The notes beneath the pieces are model-generated. The model had not been told where the DNA came from. It saw only the letters and a list, made by a program, of their open reading frames with translations, and made no database searches. The position numbers and the translations under genes were made by a program. 64,000 nucleotides of DNA from UBA940 sp031548515 (GTDB taxonomy: Bacteria > Bacteroidota > Bacteroidia > Bacteroidales > Rikenellaceae), in the NCBI GenBank assembly GCA_031548515.1, contig JAVBRB010000017.1, positions 1-64,000 of the forward strand. The letters are read 5' to 3'. This document shows, piece after piece, positions 9,294 to 18,221 of this stretch; the stretch's first letter is position 1; the number at the start of each line of letters is the position of its first letter.

Positions 9294-10784
9294 TTATCTG
9301 TTTTTATATCTCTCCATCTTCACGTTGTCCTCGCGTTTCAGCCTCACCTGTTCGAGGTTAGACCGCGCTTCCGTAATTCCGGCGGAGGCGGCACGTTTGA
9401 ACAGCTCTTCTGCCTGATCCAGTTCGCCCGACAACATGCACAACACTCCCATGTTGTTCCACGCAGCCGGACTTTCGCCCGCACGGTCGAGATAACGTTT
9501 TGCGGTTCCCGTTTCCCCGCGTTCGATCAACACCGCAGCAGCATTGTTAAGTGCCGTCGGATCATCGGGAAAAAATCTGAGGACGCGGTCAATTATAATT
9601 TCTTCATACTGGTGAGTGCCCTTCCCAAAACTCCGCGCCCCCAGATAAAATTCCCTTTGGCTCAATAAGTCGTCTTTTCTTCCGATGATTGCGACGATCT
9701 CTTCCACAGTGTAATCCCTGACCGAGTAGTCGATCTGGTACTCCACGCGGCGCAGTCCGGGAAACATATCCCGGAGCATTGTACGCCAGATTGCTCCGCC
9801 GCGCAGACGTATCAATTTGCTTTCACGGGCATCGGGTTCGGGAGTGGATTCAATAATGTTGATTATTTCATCTTTGTCAGTGATTTCGCCGCCAATGACA
9901 AGGGCCTTCAGTCCTTCCCAGTCTTCAGCCGTATAGTCGACCCTGAACATATCTTCCATAAGGCTGAAACGGCGCTTCATATAATCTTTCAGAGCATACG
10001 AACGTTCGCGTGCAAGCCTGTCGTTGTTGTTGTAGCGTCCCTCGGGAGAAGCGTATCCATGCACGTAGAGGCCTTGTATATGCACATCCCCGTTATTCTT
10101 TATATCATAGAAAGCGTCTTCTATTTTAGCCAGTTCTTCGGGGTTGCGCCTGTAACCGGGCTGGATGACCGACTGGTTAACCGGAAAGTCGAGGAACGCC
10201 TTGCCTTGCTTGGTACGGCGTTTTGCCTCGGGAGCGGGTTCGATCATCGCCACTTCAAATGTGGGCGTATAAGGTTCGCGTGGCTCCAGTTCCACTTCGC
10301 TGTTCATCGCAAAGGAGAACAGGCGGAATTCGTTATAGCAACTGATAATCTCCTGGTGAACTACCAACTGCGCGTCGTCCATCCATGTTTCGTAGGGAAC
10401 GGTCATCCGGTAGTTGACGAGCGTGTCGGTAACTGCACCGTTTTTTTTATCCGCCCTTATCGCAGCGTATGGCTCTTCGTATTCGTATTTCTTAGAACGC
10501 AGTGTTTCCCAACGGTCGTTCAGCTTTCCGCGGTGTTTGCCTTGAATCTCTATGTAAGGCATCTCGAAACTGTTCAGTCCGTCGGCCAGTTCGGGGGTGA
10601 GCCGCATCGACTGGCACCGCGTGACCGCACCCGCACGTATATATATGCTCAGGTCCAGCACAAGGCTGTCGCCCGTCTCACGGAGTTCGTTACCCTGGAA
10701 ACTGACAATGCCTTTGTATTCCTGTGCCGACAGGGGCGCGAAAGCAATTAATCCCAATATCAGTATGAGTCCCGTCTTTTTCAT
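9294..10784 (-). CDS. DUF3868 / OmpA-like protein of the fimbrial locus
   Basis: The start at 10784 gives 496 residues and a clean signal peptide (MKKTGLILILGL to LSAQ) without a lipobox Cys. Residues 22-115 match DUF3868, found almost only in Bacteroidales fimbrial loci. Residues 190-300 look like an OmpA/MotB peptidoglycan-binding fold (IQGLYVHGYASPEGRYN resembles the GHTD region). The C-terminus has TPR-like helices (LNNAAAVLIERGETGTAKRY, WNNMGVLCMLSGELDQAEEL). It starts 11 bases after the STN/DUF3575 gene stops. A periplasmic role linking pilus assembly or sensing to the cell wall is inferred. Confidence 0.8.
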   Translation of the reverse strand: MKKTGLILILGLIAFAPLSAQEYKGIVSFQGNELRETGDSLVLDLSIYIRAGAVTRCQSMRLTPELADGLNSFEMPYIEIQGKHRGKLNDRWETLRSKKYEYEEPYAAIRADKKNGAVTDTLVNYRMTVPYETWMDDAQLVVHQEIISCYNEFRLFSFAMNSEVELEPREPYTPTFEVAMIEPAPEAKRRTKQGKAFLDFPVNQSVIQPGYRRNPEELAKIEDAFYDIKNNGDVHIQGLYVHGYASPEGRYNNNDRLARERSYALKDYMKRRFSLMEDMFRVDYTAEDWEGLKALVIGGEITDKDEIINIIESTPEPDARESKLIRLRGGAIWRTMLRDMFPGLRRVEYQIDYSVRDYTVEEIVAIIGRKDDLLSQREFYLGARSFGKGTHQYEEIIIDRVLRFFPDDPTALNNAAAVLIERGETGTAKRYLDRAGESPAAWNNMGVLCMLSGELDQAEELFKRAASAGITEARSNLEQVRLKREDNVKMERYKNR

Positions 10785-10795
10785 CTTTTTGCTTC

Positions 10796-11959
10796 CTACT
10801 TGATGATATATGAGAGGCTGACTCCCAACTTGGTTATACCTATGTAGTTCTTGTGCTCCCATCCGTAACAGTTTCCGCACTCTTCCTGTTCAAAGCGCTG
10901 GTACCACATATAGGAGTATCCCACCCCGACCGTGGCTTCGAGCGCCCAACGGCGCCCCAGATACCAGCTGTAGCCGTAGCTTACTCCCGCCCCGGCGAGA
11001 TCGCCCTGGTAGCGGTTGTTTTTAAGCGAGCCAAACGGCAAATTGCCCACATTATAGTGTGCCCAGTGTGCGTGGACCCCCAGAAAATGGCCTGCAAACG
11101 GATCGCAGAGCCACCAGCGGAATTCGGGTTGCACGATTATGCTTTTCCATTTGCGGTTATTCGCCCACGACCACGGATTGTAGCTACCCGTAAGTTCCAT
11201 GGTCCACCTTGGCGATATTCTCACTTCGAAACCGAGATTCATTGTAGTTGTGGCATCTAACAGCAAGTTTGTTTTGAGCGCCCAGCGTGGACTTTGCGGA
11301 ATATTCGGTGTTTTCAGGTCGAGAGGTTCGGTCATAGACGACGCCTTTGTAGCCATATCGCCCATCGACACTATCTGCTGCCCGGGAATAACCATATACA
11401 CCTGGTCGTCGACAATCTCCACGTATGCTTCTTCGGCCTTCACGACAGGAAGGTCGTGAAGCGGTGTCGTTTGAACCGCCACAGGTTCGGCAACCGGCTG
11501 ACTATGCGCCGGGAACATTGGTGTTTCGGCATTGAGCGTGGATTGCGCCGTTTCCTGCCGGGCCTGCGCCCTCGGGGACGGCGGGATCTGGACAGTCTGT
11601 TGTTTGCCATCCTGCTCCTTTACAGGGAGAAGTATGATATGCTTATTGCTGAGAATGTATGTGAAACCCGAATCCTTCAACACCTGGTTAAGCACATCCT
11701 TCATGTCTGCCTGAGAAGCATGCAAGGTTACCCGTCTCGAAAGATCCAGCGCCGACTTGTTATAGGCGAACGTATATCCGCTCTGTATTTCTATCCGCCT
11801 GATCAGATCGCCCACAGGAATGTCCGTACCGTAAATGCTGATTTGGGGATTCTGTCCCAGCGCCATGGCAGCCGGCGGCATCGCTATGAGCACCGCCGCA
11901 ATAAAGGCCCTGGAGACCCATATGGCCGCTGCGTGCCTGTATTTTACGTTATTAAGCAT
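10796..11959 (-). CDS. STN domain fused to DUF3575 outer-membrane beta-barrel
   Basis: This 387-residue protein has a signal peptide (residues 1-34), then an STN domain at 40-112 (ISIYGTDIPVGDLIRRIEIQ, YTFAYNKSALDL, FTYILSNKHIILL). STN domains normally sit on TonB-dependent receptors or secretins and talk to FecR. A Pro/Gln/Ala-rich linker leads to a DUF3575 barrel from about 225 (PRWALKTNLLLDATTTMNLG to a C-terminal LGVSLSYIIK). No plug or TonB box is visible. It lies directly downstream of the FecR gene and upstream of the DUF3868 gene, so a sensor that reports fimbrial or surface status to FecR is the attractive reading (inference). Confidence 0.83.
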   Translation of the reverse strand: MLNNVKYRHAAAIWVSRAFIAAVLIAMPPAAMALGQNPQISIYGTDIPVGDLIRRIEIQSGYTFAYNKSALDLSRRVTLHASQADMKDVLNQVLKDSGFTYILSNKHIILLPVKEQDGKQQTVQIPPSPRAQARQETAQSTLNAETPMFPAHSQPVAEPVAVQTTPLHDLPVVKAEEAYVEIVDDQVYMVIPGQQIVSMGDMATKASSMTEPLDLKTPNIPQSPRWALKTNLLLDATTTMNLGFEVRISPRWTMELTGSYNPWSWANNRKWKSIIVQPEFRWWLCDPFAGHFLGVHAHWAHYNVGNLPFGSLKNNRYQGDLAGAGVSYGYSWYLGRRWALEATVGVGYSYMWYQRFEQEECGNCYGWEHKNYIGITKLGVSLSYIIK

Positions 11960-12041
11960 AAATTCTTATTTCCTTAGTCAAGGAGCCGCGAGATTCAGAT
12001 TCTGTCAAGCAGCGTCCCGTCCCACAGTCCTATAACTTATT

Positions 12042-13091
12042 TTACTGTCCCGGCTGTCCTGTTTGCTGCAAGCGTTTGGTCATCGTTAGTTCCTGTTCTT
12101 CCCCCGGACCTCCGCCGATCTCAAGGATTCCGTCTTCGAACGTATATGGCAGTCCCACTACGCTGTGTACGACATCGAGTATGTAGCCTAGCGGTTCGTT
12201 GTTCACAAACTTCATCCGGTAAAGCATTTCTGTAAAGTTCACAGGATCGATAACGACATTGAAATCATACTTGCGCTGCAGAGCATGGAGAATGTCTTCA
12301 AAAGTGCTGTTCTCGAATACAAGTCCGTTTTCTCTCCAACGTATCACGGAAGCGGCATCCACTTCTTCAATATCGGTATGCCCGTCTTTTATCCGGTATG
12401 TGAGCCTGCGATCGGGAACAAGGCTGTGCGTCGCGTTATCCTTTGTGGTAACCTCGACTCTTCCGCTGAGCACCGTTACGCATTCGTTCTTTTGGTTTGC
12501 GTAGCTGCTGATATTGAATTTCGTACCCACCACTTTCGTCGACAGGTGTGCGGTATTGATTATGAAAGGTTTCCTTTTGTCGGCGGCAACATTGAAAAAG
12601 CCCTCGCCACAAAGTCTGACTTCCCGTTTGCGGCCTTTGAACTTCTCGGGATATTCCAAAGAACTGCCTGAATTGAGCCAGACTTCAGTCCCATCGGGCA
12701 GCATATGGTAGCCTGTTTGGCCGTAAGTGATTTCGAGGCTGGTCCATTCCGCCTTGCTCGTGCGGCCATTTATAAAATATGCACCGACCAACAGCATGAC
12801 GGGCAGCATGACGGCAGCCGCACGCATCACTATAAGGTTCAACCGCATGGATTTCTTCAGGACCGGCGTCATTCCAAGACGGGCTTTAACGGCTGCGAGC
12901 GAATGGTAAGCCGAAGGCGTGACCGAATGAGGAGCTTCGAGCCATATTCTGCTCATCGCTTCGTCTTTAGCCGTATAGTCTTTGGAGGAAAGCAACCAAA
13001 GGTGGAAATTTTCCACCACCTTTCCCGGGAAGCGCTTGGAATAAAAGCGCCTGACTATATCCTCTACAAATCTGGAATCCTGGTTCTTCAT
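12042..13091 (-). CDS. FecR-family anti-sigma factor
   Basis: The start at 13091 (MKNQDSRFVEDI) gives 349 residues; an upstream in-frame extension lacks family similarity. A cytoplasmic N-terminal segment (RFYSKRFPGKVVENFHLWLL) should bind the sigma factor. One membrane helix spans about residues 84-107. The periplasmic FecR domain follows (MLPDGTEVWLNSGSSLEYPE, VRLCGEGFFNVAADKRKPFI, VVGTKFNISSYA), then a DUF4974-like C-terminus (FENSTFEDILHALQRKYDFN). It pairs with the ECF sigma gene upstream, but a strong terminator lies between them, and the DUF3575 gene follows by 82 bases. Confidence 0.9.
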   Translation of the reverse strand: MKNQDSRFVEDIVRRFYSKRFPGKVVENFHLWLLSSKDYTAKDEAMSRIWLEAPHSVTPSAYHSLAAVKARLGMTPVLKKSMRLNLIVMRAAAVMLPVMLLVGAYFINGRTSKAEWTSLEITYGQTGYHMLPDGTEVWLNSGSSLEYPEKFKGRKREVRLCGEGFFNVAADKRKPFIINTAHLSTKVVGTKFNISSYANQKNECVTVLSGRVEVTTKDNATHSLVPDRRLTYRIKDGHTDIEEVDAASVIRWRENGLVFENSTFEDILHALQRKYDFNVVIDPVNFTEMLYRMKFVNNEPLGYILDVVHSVVGLPYTFEDGILEIGGGPGEEQELTMTKRLQQTGQPGQ

Positions 13092-13296
13092 GTCACATAC
13101 GGATCGGGCATCCGGCGGGTTTATTATTATTTGGTTGTCGTGTTTCTGCTTTTCCGATTGTACTGCCATCCCGTCGCGGTAACTTTTCATCTGTCCGCAA
13201 CCGTCTTCGGCGAAAGGTCCCATTATAGATACACGCAGCTACATGGATTCTCCCGAAGAAAAATCAACTTTTTTTGGAATCTTTACAAAAACAGGA
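13092..13296 (-). other. Spacer upstream of fecR with no housekeeping promoter
   Basis: About 205 bases separate the sigma-gene terminator from the fecR start. No TAnnTTTG element is visible on the minus strand, so fecR and the fimbrial genes may start from an ECF-dependent promoter in this stretch. The promoter itself cannot be identified by eye. Confidence 0.35.
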
Positions 13297-13329
13297 AATA
13301 AAAAACCCTTTTGCATCTCTGCAAAAGGG
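13297..13329 (-). terminator. Rho-independent terminator after the ECF sigma gene
   Basis: On the minus strand CCCTTTTGCA (13329-13320), loop GAGA, and TGCAAAAGGG (13315-13306) form a perfect 10-bp stem followed at once by TTTTT. It lies 61 bases beyond the sigma-factor stop and separates that gene from fecR. Confidence 0.85.
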
Positions 13330-13389
13330 CGTATATTATGATACGGATCAGATTCTTGTATGCCGGAAACCGTTACGGCAACCGGACGG

Positions 13390-13947
13390 TCAGCATATCA
13401 GCATAATGAAAATCCTTATCACGCCTTTTAGTTCTTTAAGGGCGAGACTCATGTGGTTCTCGACTGTTTTCTTGGAAATATTCAATCGCTGGGCGATCTC
13501 TTCGTTGGAGAGACCTTCCCTTCGGTTCATTTCATATATAGTTCTACGCTGTGCAGGCATCTTCATCAGCGCCATATCAACCAGCAATTCTATTTCGCGC
13601 GCCATAACCATGTCTTCGCCCGAAGCGAACTCGTCGCTTCCGGCTTTTTTCTGGTCCTCCGCAAACGAATCGCGTACATATTTATGCCGCAGGAAGTTCA
13701 TCGTAGAATTCCGTGCGCTTATATATATGTATGTATTGAAATTACGATCTGGATCAATGCTGTCGCGGTTGGTCCATATTCTGACGAATATCTCCTGGGC
13801 AAGTTCTTCGGCATCGGATTCCGATTTTATGAATCCGTTGATAAAATATTTGACCTTATTGAAATAAAAAAGGAATATGCTCTCGAAAGCGGCATGGTCG
13901 CCGTTTTTCAATGCGAGCACGGTCTCTTTGGTAATATTGCAACTCAT
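13390..13947 (-). CDS. ECF-type RNA polymerase sigma-70 factor (Bacteroides expansion family)
   Basis: The protein has 185 residues, typical of ECF sigma factors. Region 2 spans about 20-85 (FFYFNKVKYFI-like start, then DAEELAQEIFVRIWTNRD, which contacts core and the -10). Region 4 spans about 125-180 (RREGLSNEEIAQRLNISKKT, a helix-turn-helix for the -35). It is the first gene of the fimbrial block and the partner of the FecR protein. Because it ends in a strong terminator it is probably expressed as a single gene and switches on the fecR-fimbrial operon in trans; its targets are inferred from position only. Confidence 0.92.
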   Translation of the reverse strand: MSCNITKETVLALKNGDHAAFESIFLFYFNKVKYFINGFIKSESDAEELAQEIFVRIWTNRDSIDPDRNFNTYIYISARNSTMNFLRHKYVRDSFAEDQKKAGSDEFASGEDMVMAREIELLVDMALMKMPAQRRTIYEMNRREGLSNEEIAQRLNISKKTVENHMSLALKELKGVIRIFIMLIC

Positions 13948-14363
13948 TTAACCAGAACTCTTTAGTTGACTACTTCATAAGCGGCGGGGAAGCCGGGTAA
14001 TTGCCGGTATCTACAAATATGCACAAATGCAAAATCCCACATCAGGCGGACGCAGGGCAACTGCCTATTTATTTCCTTGCCAATCAGACCTAACAACTTA
14101 TTAGTTTAACAGGACGAATAATACAAAGACAGACCGGGCAAATATACGCATAAAATTCTAAACACAAAAATCGATATTATTTTTTTAAACGAACTACAAT
14201 TCGGATATTTCTGTTTCCCATCAAGTAATTTTCTGTATTCAAGAATATTAACACACACGATTAAATGCGGACACCGCGTCTTCGCAGGCTCACAAATGGG
14301 AAACGCCTCTTTTTTCCGACAATCATTAACAGTACACCGGCTTAGTCGGTCCGTATTTTTCAC
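13948..14363. other. AT-rich divergent intergenic region
   Basis: This gap between the sigma-factor start and the TraB/GumN promoter holds no convincing gene. Two near-matches to TAnnTTTG lie on the minus strand (complement of CAAATATG at 14014-14021, and of CAAAGACA near 14126), either of which could drive the sigma gene. No RNA gene was recognised. Confidence 0.4.
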
Positions 14364-14371
14364 TACATTTG
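14364..14371 (+). promoter_or_regulatory. -7 element TACATTTG for the TraB/GumN gene
   Basis: TACATTTG fits the Bacteroidetes -7 consensus TAnnTTTG. It lies 59 bases before the ATG at 14431. No good TTTG was found at the -33 spacing. Confidence 0.5.
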
Positions 14372-14430
14372 CGAAAATCGTATGCGGCAATCGGACAGAC
14401 GGCGCCGACGAACCACTCAATCGAATAATA

Positions 14431-15339
14431 ATGAAAAGACTAATCCTTCTTTGCATGTTTATCTGCACCGGCGGCGCACTCATCGCGCAGCCTTCGGGCA
14501 AATTCACCGGATCGCTCCTTTGGAAAATTTCCGGGAAAGGCCTGCAGGCCCCATCCTACATTCTGGGAACCCACCACCTTTATTCGCTCGATTTCTTTGA
14601 TGGGATACCTGGTGCAAGGGCGGCTCTCGAGAGTTCGTCACAGGTTGTCGGCGAACTGATAATGGCCGATCAGACCGCACTCGCAGCACGGCTGCAGACC
14701 GCGGCCATGATGCCCGAAGGAGTTTCCTACAAAACCCTGCTTTCGGAATCCGACTACTCAAAACTCGACGAAGGGTTGAAGGGGATTATGGGAGTGGGGC
14801 TTGAGCAGTTCGGAATGTTCAAACCGGGAATGATCTCAGCGATGATGAGCATGATCATCTTTGCACAGGCCAATCCGGACTTCAACGCACAGGAGCATGT
14901 GGCCATAGACGTTTATGTGCAGAATTACGCGACCGGGAAATGCTGCCCGGTCGTCGGACTGGAGACTGTCGAGGATCAAATCCACGCGATGTTCGATGCC
15001 GAGCCTATTAAATATCAGGCAGAACAATTGGTCTGCAGCATACAGCACCTCGATTATGGTGTGGAAGTCCTGAAAAAATTGGGTGAATATTATGCCGAAG
15101 GCGATCTCGAGGCCATGTACTCCGACGCTTTCAAAAGCCCGGACGATCCGTGTCCTTCGTCGGAAACGTTACAGAATGCAATGGCAAAAGACCGCAACGA
15201 CAAGTGGCTCGAACAACTTCCGGGGATCATGGCGAAGGCTCCGTCCTTTATCGCTGTCGGCGCGCTGCATATTGCGGGTGAAGAAGGCCTGCTGTTTCAA
15301 CTCGACAAGATGGGCTACAATGTAGAGGCTGTTAAATAA
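14431..15339 (+). CDS. TraB/GumN family lipoprotein-like protein
   Basis: The start at 14431 gives 302 residues with a signal peptide (MKRLILLCMFICTGGALIAQ); an upstream in-frame extension has no family similarity. The TraB/GumN fold (PF01963, related to Tiki-type putative metalloproteases) is recognisable from LLWKISGKGLQAPSYILGTH (the GTxH motif), a central LETVEDQ, and the C-terminal AVGALHIAGEEGLLFQL. The conserved His and Glu residues at each end are present. It is a single gene behind its own promoter and converges on dxs, with a shared hairpin between them. Its substrate is unknown; a periplasmic location is inferred from the signal. Confidence 0.85.
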   Translation: MKRLILLCMFICTGGALIAQPSGKFTGSLLWKISGKGLQAPSYILGTHHLYSLDFFDGIPGARAALESSSQVVGELIMADQTALAARLQTAAMMPEGVSYKTLLSESDYSKLDEGLKGIMGVGLEQFGMFKPGMISAMMSMIIFAQANPDFNAQEHVAIDVYVQNYATGKCCPVVGLETVEDQIHAMFDAEPIKYQAEQLVCSIQHLDYGVEVLKKLGEYYAEGDLEAMYSDAFKSPDDPCPSSETLQNAMAKDRNDKWLEQLPGIMAKAPSFIAVGALHIAGEEGLLFQLDKMGYNVEAVK

Positions 15340-15350
15340 ACCGATAATTA

Positions 15351-15382
15351 GAGGGACCTCGATCGAGGCCCCTTCTATTTTT
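15351..15382. terminator. Hairpin between TraB/GumN gene and dxs
   Basis: GAGGG-A-CCTCGA pairs with TCGAGG-C-CCCTT, followed on the plus strand by TCTATTTTT. It overlaps the last codons of dxs and probably terminates the plus-strand transcript, with some function in both directions. Confidence 0.6.
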
Positions 15383-17249
15383 GCAGTATCGCTTTCAGTA
15401 TTCCATCGGCGTCGTAACCGCACATGCGGTAAAGCTCCGCCATTGAGCCGTGTGGCACGAACTCGTCGCCCACACCCAGCTTCTCGATTACAGGATCATA
15501 TCCGTGCCGCGCGAAGAATTCTTCGACTGCGCTCCCCACGCCGCCGCAGACCACTCCGTCCTCTACGGTTATCACCCGCCTGAATCTCCGGCCAATCTCT
15601 TGCAGAAGCTCTCCGTCGAGCGGTTTTGCAAAGCGCATGTCGTAGTGGGCAACCGAAACGCCTTCTGCGGCAGCACGCTCCGCGGCCGCAGCAGCAAAAT
15701 TGCCAACCGGCCCGAAAGTCAGCAAGGCGACATCGGTACCTTCGCGCAGTTTCCTGCCTTTGCCCACAGCAATCTCCACAAATTCCCTGCAGCGCCACTC
15801 GGCGCCCGGACCGGCGCCCTTTGGATACCTTATAACAAAAGGCTTACCGGCGCACGAAGCAGTGTACATAATGTTGCGCATCTCCGCTTCATCCATTGGT
15901 GACGAGATGATGAGATTTGGAACAGGCAGAAGCGCAGCAATGTCGAAAACGCCCTGATGCGTGGTTCCGTCCTCTCCGACCAGCCCGCCGCGGTCGACAC
16001 AGAGCACCACGCCCAACTTTTCTATGGCAACGTCGTGTATTATGTTGTCGTAGGCACGCTGGATGAACGACGAATATATCGTGCAAAAAGGCACCATGCC
16101 GGCCGCCGCAAGTCCCGCTGCAAAGGTCACGGCATGCCCCTCGGCGATCCCGACATCGAAAGCGCGCCCGGGCATCTCCGCCATCATCAGGTTGAGCGAA
16201 CTTCCCGACGGCATAGCCGGGGTTATTCCCACTATGCGCTCATCGGCACGTGCCAAATCCACAAGCGTTTCACCGAAAACATCCTGAAAACGCGCCTTGG
16301 CATCCGTATCGACGCAATCGCGCCTACCCGTTTCCGGATCATACCTGCCGGGCGCGTGCCACGCGGGCTGGTCCTGTTCGGCCGGCTCATAGCCCTTGCC
16401 TTTGACAGTCATTGCATGGAGCAGTTTAGGGCCGCCGATCTCTTTGAGGTCTCGCAGCACTTTGACAAGGCTCCGCACATCGTGCCCGTCAACCGGACCG
16501 AAATAGCGGAATTTGAAACTCTCGAACAGGTTGCTCTGCTGCAGCAGCCCGTGTTTTATGGCGTTCGACGTTTTTTTGAGCGCATTATGGATGGGAGAAC
16601 CCGGCTGGAACATATTCCACACGCGTGTCTTGAACTTGTTGTAGCGGCGTGAGGTGGTAATACCTGTGAGGTATTCTTTGAGCGCCCCCGAATTCTTGTC
16701 TATTGCGATGCGGTTATCATTGAGAATTACCAGGATATCGCTGTTCGAAACCCCGGCATTGTTCAGTCCCTCGAAAGCGAGACCTCCGGTCATGGCGCCG
16801 TCGCCGATGACAGCCACGACATGCTCCTTTTTGCCGTTGAGTTTATTTGCGACCGACATGCCCAGCGCAGCAGAGATAGAGGTCGAGGCGTGTCCCCCGA
16901 CGAAAGCGTCGTAAGGACTCTCCTCGGGACGCGGGAAACCGGCGATACCACCCAGTTTGCGCAGCGACGGAAAAACATCCCTGCGACCGGTGATTATTTT
17001 GTGGGCATAGGCCTGGTGGCCGACATCCCATATTATTTTATCATTCGGGGCATCGAATACATAATGCAGCGCTACGGTCAACTCCACGGCTCCCAGACTT
17101 GAACCCAGGTGTCCCGGGGTGTGGGCCAGATTCTCGATGATATACCGCCTCACCTCCCCGCAGTACGCTGGCAACTCGTCCGGTCTCAACTGCTTGAGAT
17201 CGGCCGGTGAATCCACCATATGAAGGTATTTATACTCCTTGTGCTGCAT
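15375..17249 (-). CDS. dxs: 1-deoxy-D-xylulose-5-phosphate synthase
   Basis: The enzyme condenses pyruvate with glyceraldehyde 3-phosphate using thiamine diphosphate, the first step of the MEP isoprenoid pathway, and also feeds thiamine and pyridoxal synthesis. The start at 17249 (MQHKEYKYLHMVDSPADLKQ) gives 624 residues, the usual length; a longer upstream frame is not conserved. Visible motifs are HTPGHLGSSLGAVELT, DVGHQAYAHKIITGR, the ThDP signature GDGAMTGG, and the transketolase middle domain with CVDRGGLVGEDGTTHQG. It is a single gene, divergent from the OmpA lipoprotein. Confidence 0.97.
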   Translation of the reverse strand: MQHKEYKYLHMVDSPADLKQLRPDELPAYCGEVRRYIIENLAHTPGHLGSSLGAVELTVALHYVFDAPNDKIIWDVGHQAYAHKIITGRRDVFPSLRKLGGIAGFPRPEESPYDAFVGGHASTSISAALGMSVANKLNGKKEHVVAVIGDGAMTGGLAFEGLNNAGVSNSDILVILNDNRIAIDKNSGALKEYLTGITTSRRYNKFKTRVWNMFQPGSPIHNALKKTSNAIKHGLLQQSNLFESFKFRYFGPVDGHDVRSLVKVLRDLKEIGGPKLLHAMTVKGKGYEPAEQDQPAWHAPGRYDPETGRRDCVDTDAKARFQDVFGETLVDLARADERIVGITPAMPSGSSLNLMMAEMPGRAFDVGIAEGHAVTFAAGLAAAGMVPFCTIYSSFIQRAYDNIIHDVAIEKLGVVLCVDRGGLVGEDGTTHQGVFDIAALLPVPNLIISSPMDEAEMRNIMYTASCAGKPFVIRYPKGAGPGAEWRCREFVEIAVGKGRKLREGTDVALLTFGPVGNFAAAAAERAAAEGVSVAHYDMRFAKPLDGELLQEIGRRFRRVITVEDGVVCGGVGSAVEEFFARHGYDPVIEKLGVGDEFVPHGSMAELYRMCGYDADGILKAILQK

Positions 17250-17272
17250 CGTAAGGTCACGAGAATGTGTCA

Positions 17273-17280
17273 CAAAAATA
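17273..17280 (-). promoter_or_regulatory. -7 element TATTTTTG for dxs
   Basis: The minus strand reads TATTTTTG, a TAnnTTTG match 23 bases before the dxs start. The -33 region has no TTTG at the preferred 19-21 base spacing. Confidence 0.5.
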
Positions 17281-17346
17281 CTTATTATTGCAAATAAATT
17301 ACTATTTTCGCAGGAAGATTGGAGTTTTCCCAAACTATAACGGATT

Positions 17347-18213
17347 ATGCGGAAGATTGTTTTGACAGGATTTGTGGCTCTGGCTCTTTCGTCCTGTGTC
17401 TCCACCAAAAAGTATGACTCGATGAGGGCGCAGGCCATCCGGACCGAGCGTGAACTCGAATTGTCCAGCGAACGCCTCGCGGCATTGGAGGCGGCCCGCG
17501 ACAAACTCCAGGCTGAATATACCGATCTGGCCGTCGAAAAGGCCCGTCTGGAAAACGAAAAGGCTGCGCTCGACAGTGAATATGAAAGTTTAAAGAGCGA
17601 TTACGGCAAGATGTTGGGCGACGCCTCGGCCGAAGCTGCGCGAATGCTGCGTCAACTGGAACAGAATCAGCGCGAACTCGACGCCCGTTCGCTGCGGGTC
17701 AACGAACTCGAAGAGGCGTTGCGTGCCCGCGAAGAAGCTCTGAACCAGATCCGGCGCAAAGTGTCCGACGCCCTGCTGGGTTTCGAGGGCAAGGGCCTTA
17801 CCATAACACAGCGCAACGGCAAGGTCTACGTTTCGATGGACGACAAACTGTTGTTCAAATCGGGCAGTTTCGACATAGATCCCAATGGCGCGAAAGCCGT
17901 GCGCGACCTGGCAGTGGTGCTGGCGGCCAATCCCGACATCGACGTCATGGTGGAAGGGCACACGGACAACGTCCCCTACCGCGGAAGCGGCCAGTTGAAA
18001 GATAATCTCGACCTGAGCGTCAAGCGCGCCACCACCGTCACGCGCCTGTTGCTCGAAAATCCGGGCATAGCCCCCGGACGCATCATTTCAGCCGGACGCG
18101 GCGAATGGCTCCCCGTTGATACGGCGGACTCGGACCTCGCCCGGCAGAAAAACCGCAGAACAGAGATCATACTCTCACCGAAACTCGATGAACTTATCAA
18201 ACTCGCAAATTAG
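17347..18213 (+). CDS. OmpA-family lipoprotein with coiled-coil stalk
   Basis: This 288-residue lipoprotein has the lipobox ALSSC (Cys16). Residues 25-140 are a long charged heptad-rich coiled coil (many Leu-Glu-Ala repeats). Residues 170-285 form an OmpA/MotB domain with VEGHTDNVPYRGSG, NLDLSVKRATTVTRLLLE and RIISAGRGEW, the features that bind the diaminopimelate of peptidoglycan. It should sit in the outer membrane and reach the wall. It is 8 bases upstream of a 104-residue gene and pyrH, so it leads a cluster with pyrH and frr. Confidence 0.92.
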   Translation: MRKIVLTGFVALALSSCVSTKKYDSMRAQAIRTERELELSSERLAALEAARDKLQAEYTDLAVEKARLENEKAALDSEYESLKSDYGKMLGDASAEAARMLRQLEQNQRELDARSLRVNELEEALRAREEALNQIRRKVSDALLGFEGKGLTITQRNGKVYVSMDDKLLFKSGSFDIDPNGAKAVRDLAVVLAANPDIDVMVEGHTDNVPYRGSGQLKDNLDLSVKRATTVTRLLLENPGIAPGRIISAGRGEWLPVDTADSDLARQKNRRTEIILSPKLDELIKLAN

Positions 18214-18221
18214 ATGCAAGC

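Noticed and set aside
14106..14507. A 133-codon minus-strand frame across the AT-rich gap before the TraB/GumN gene
   Set aside because: It runs into the start of the real gene, has unusual composition and no promoter or homologous pattern.
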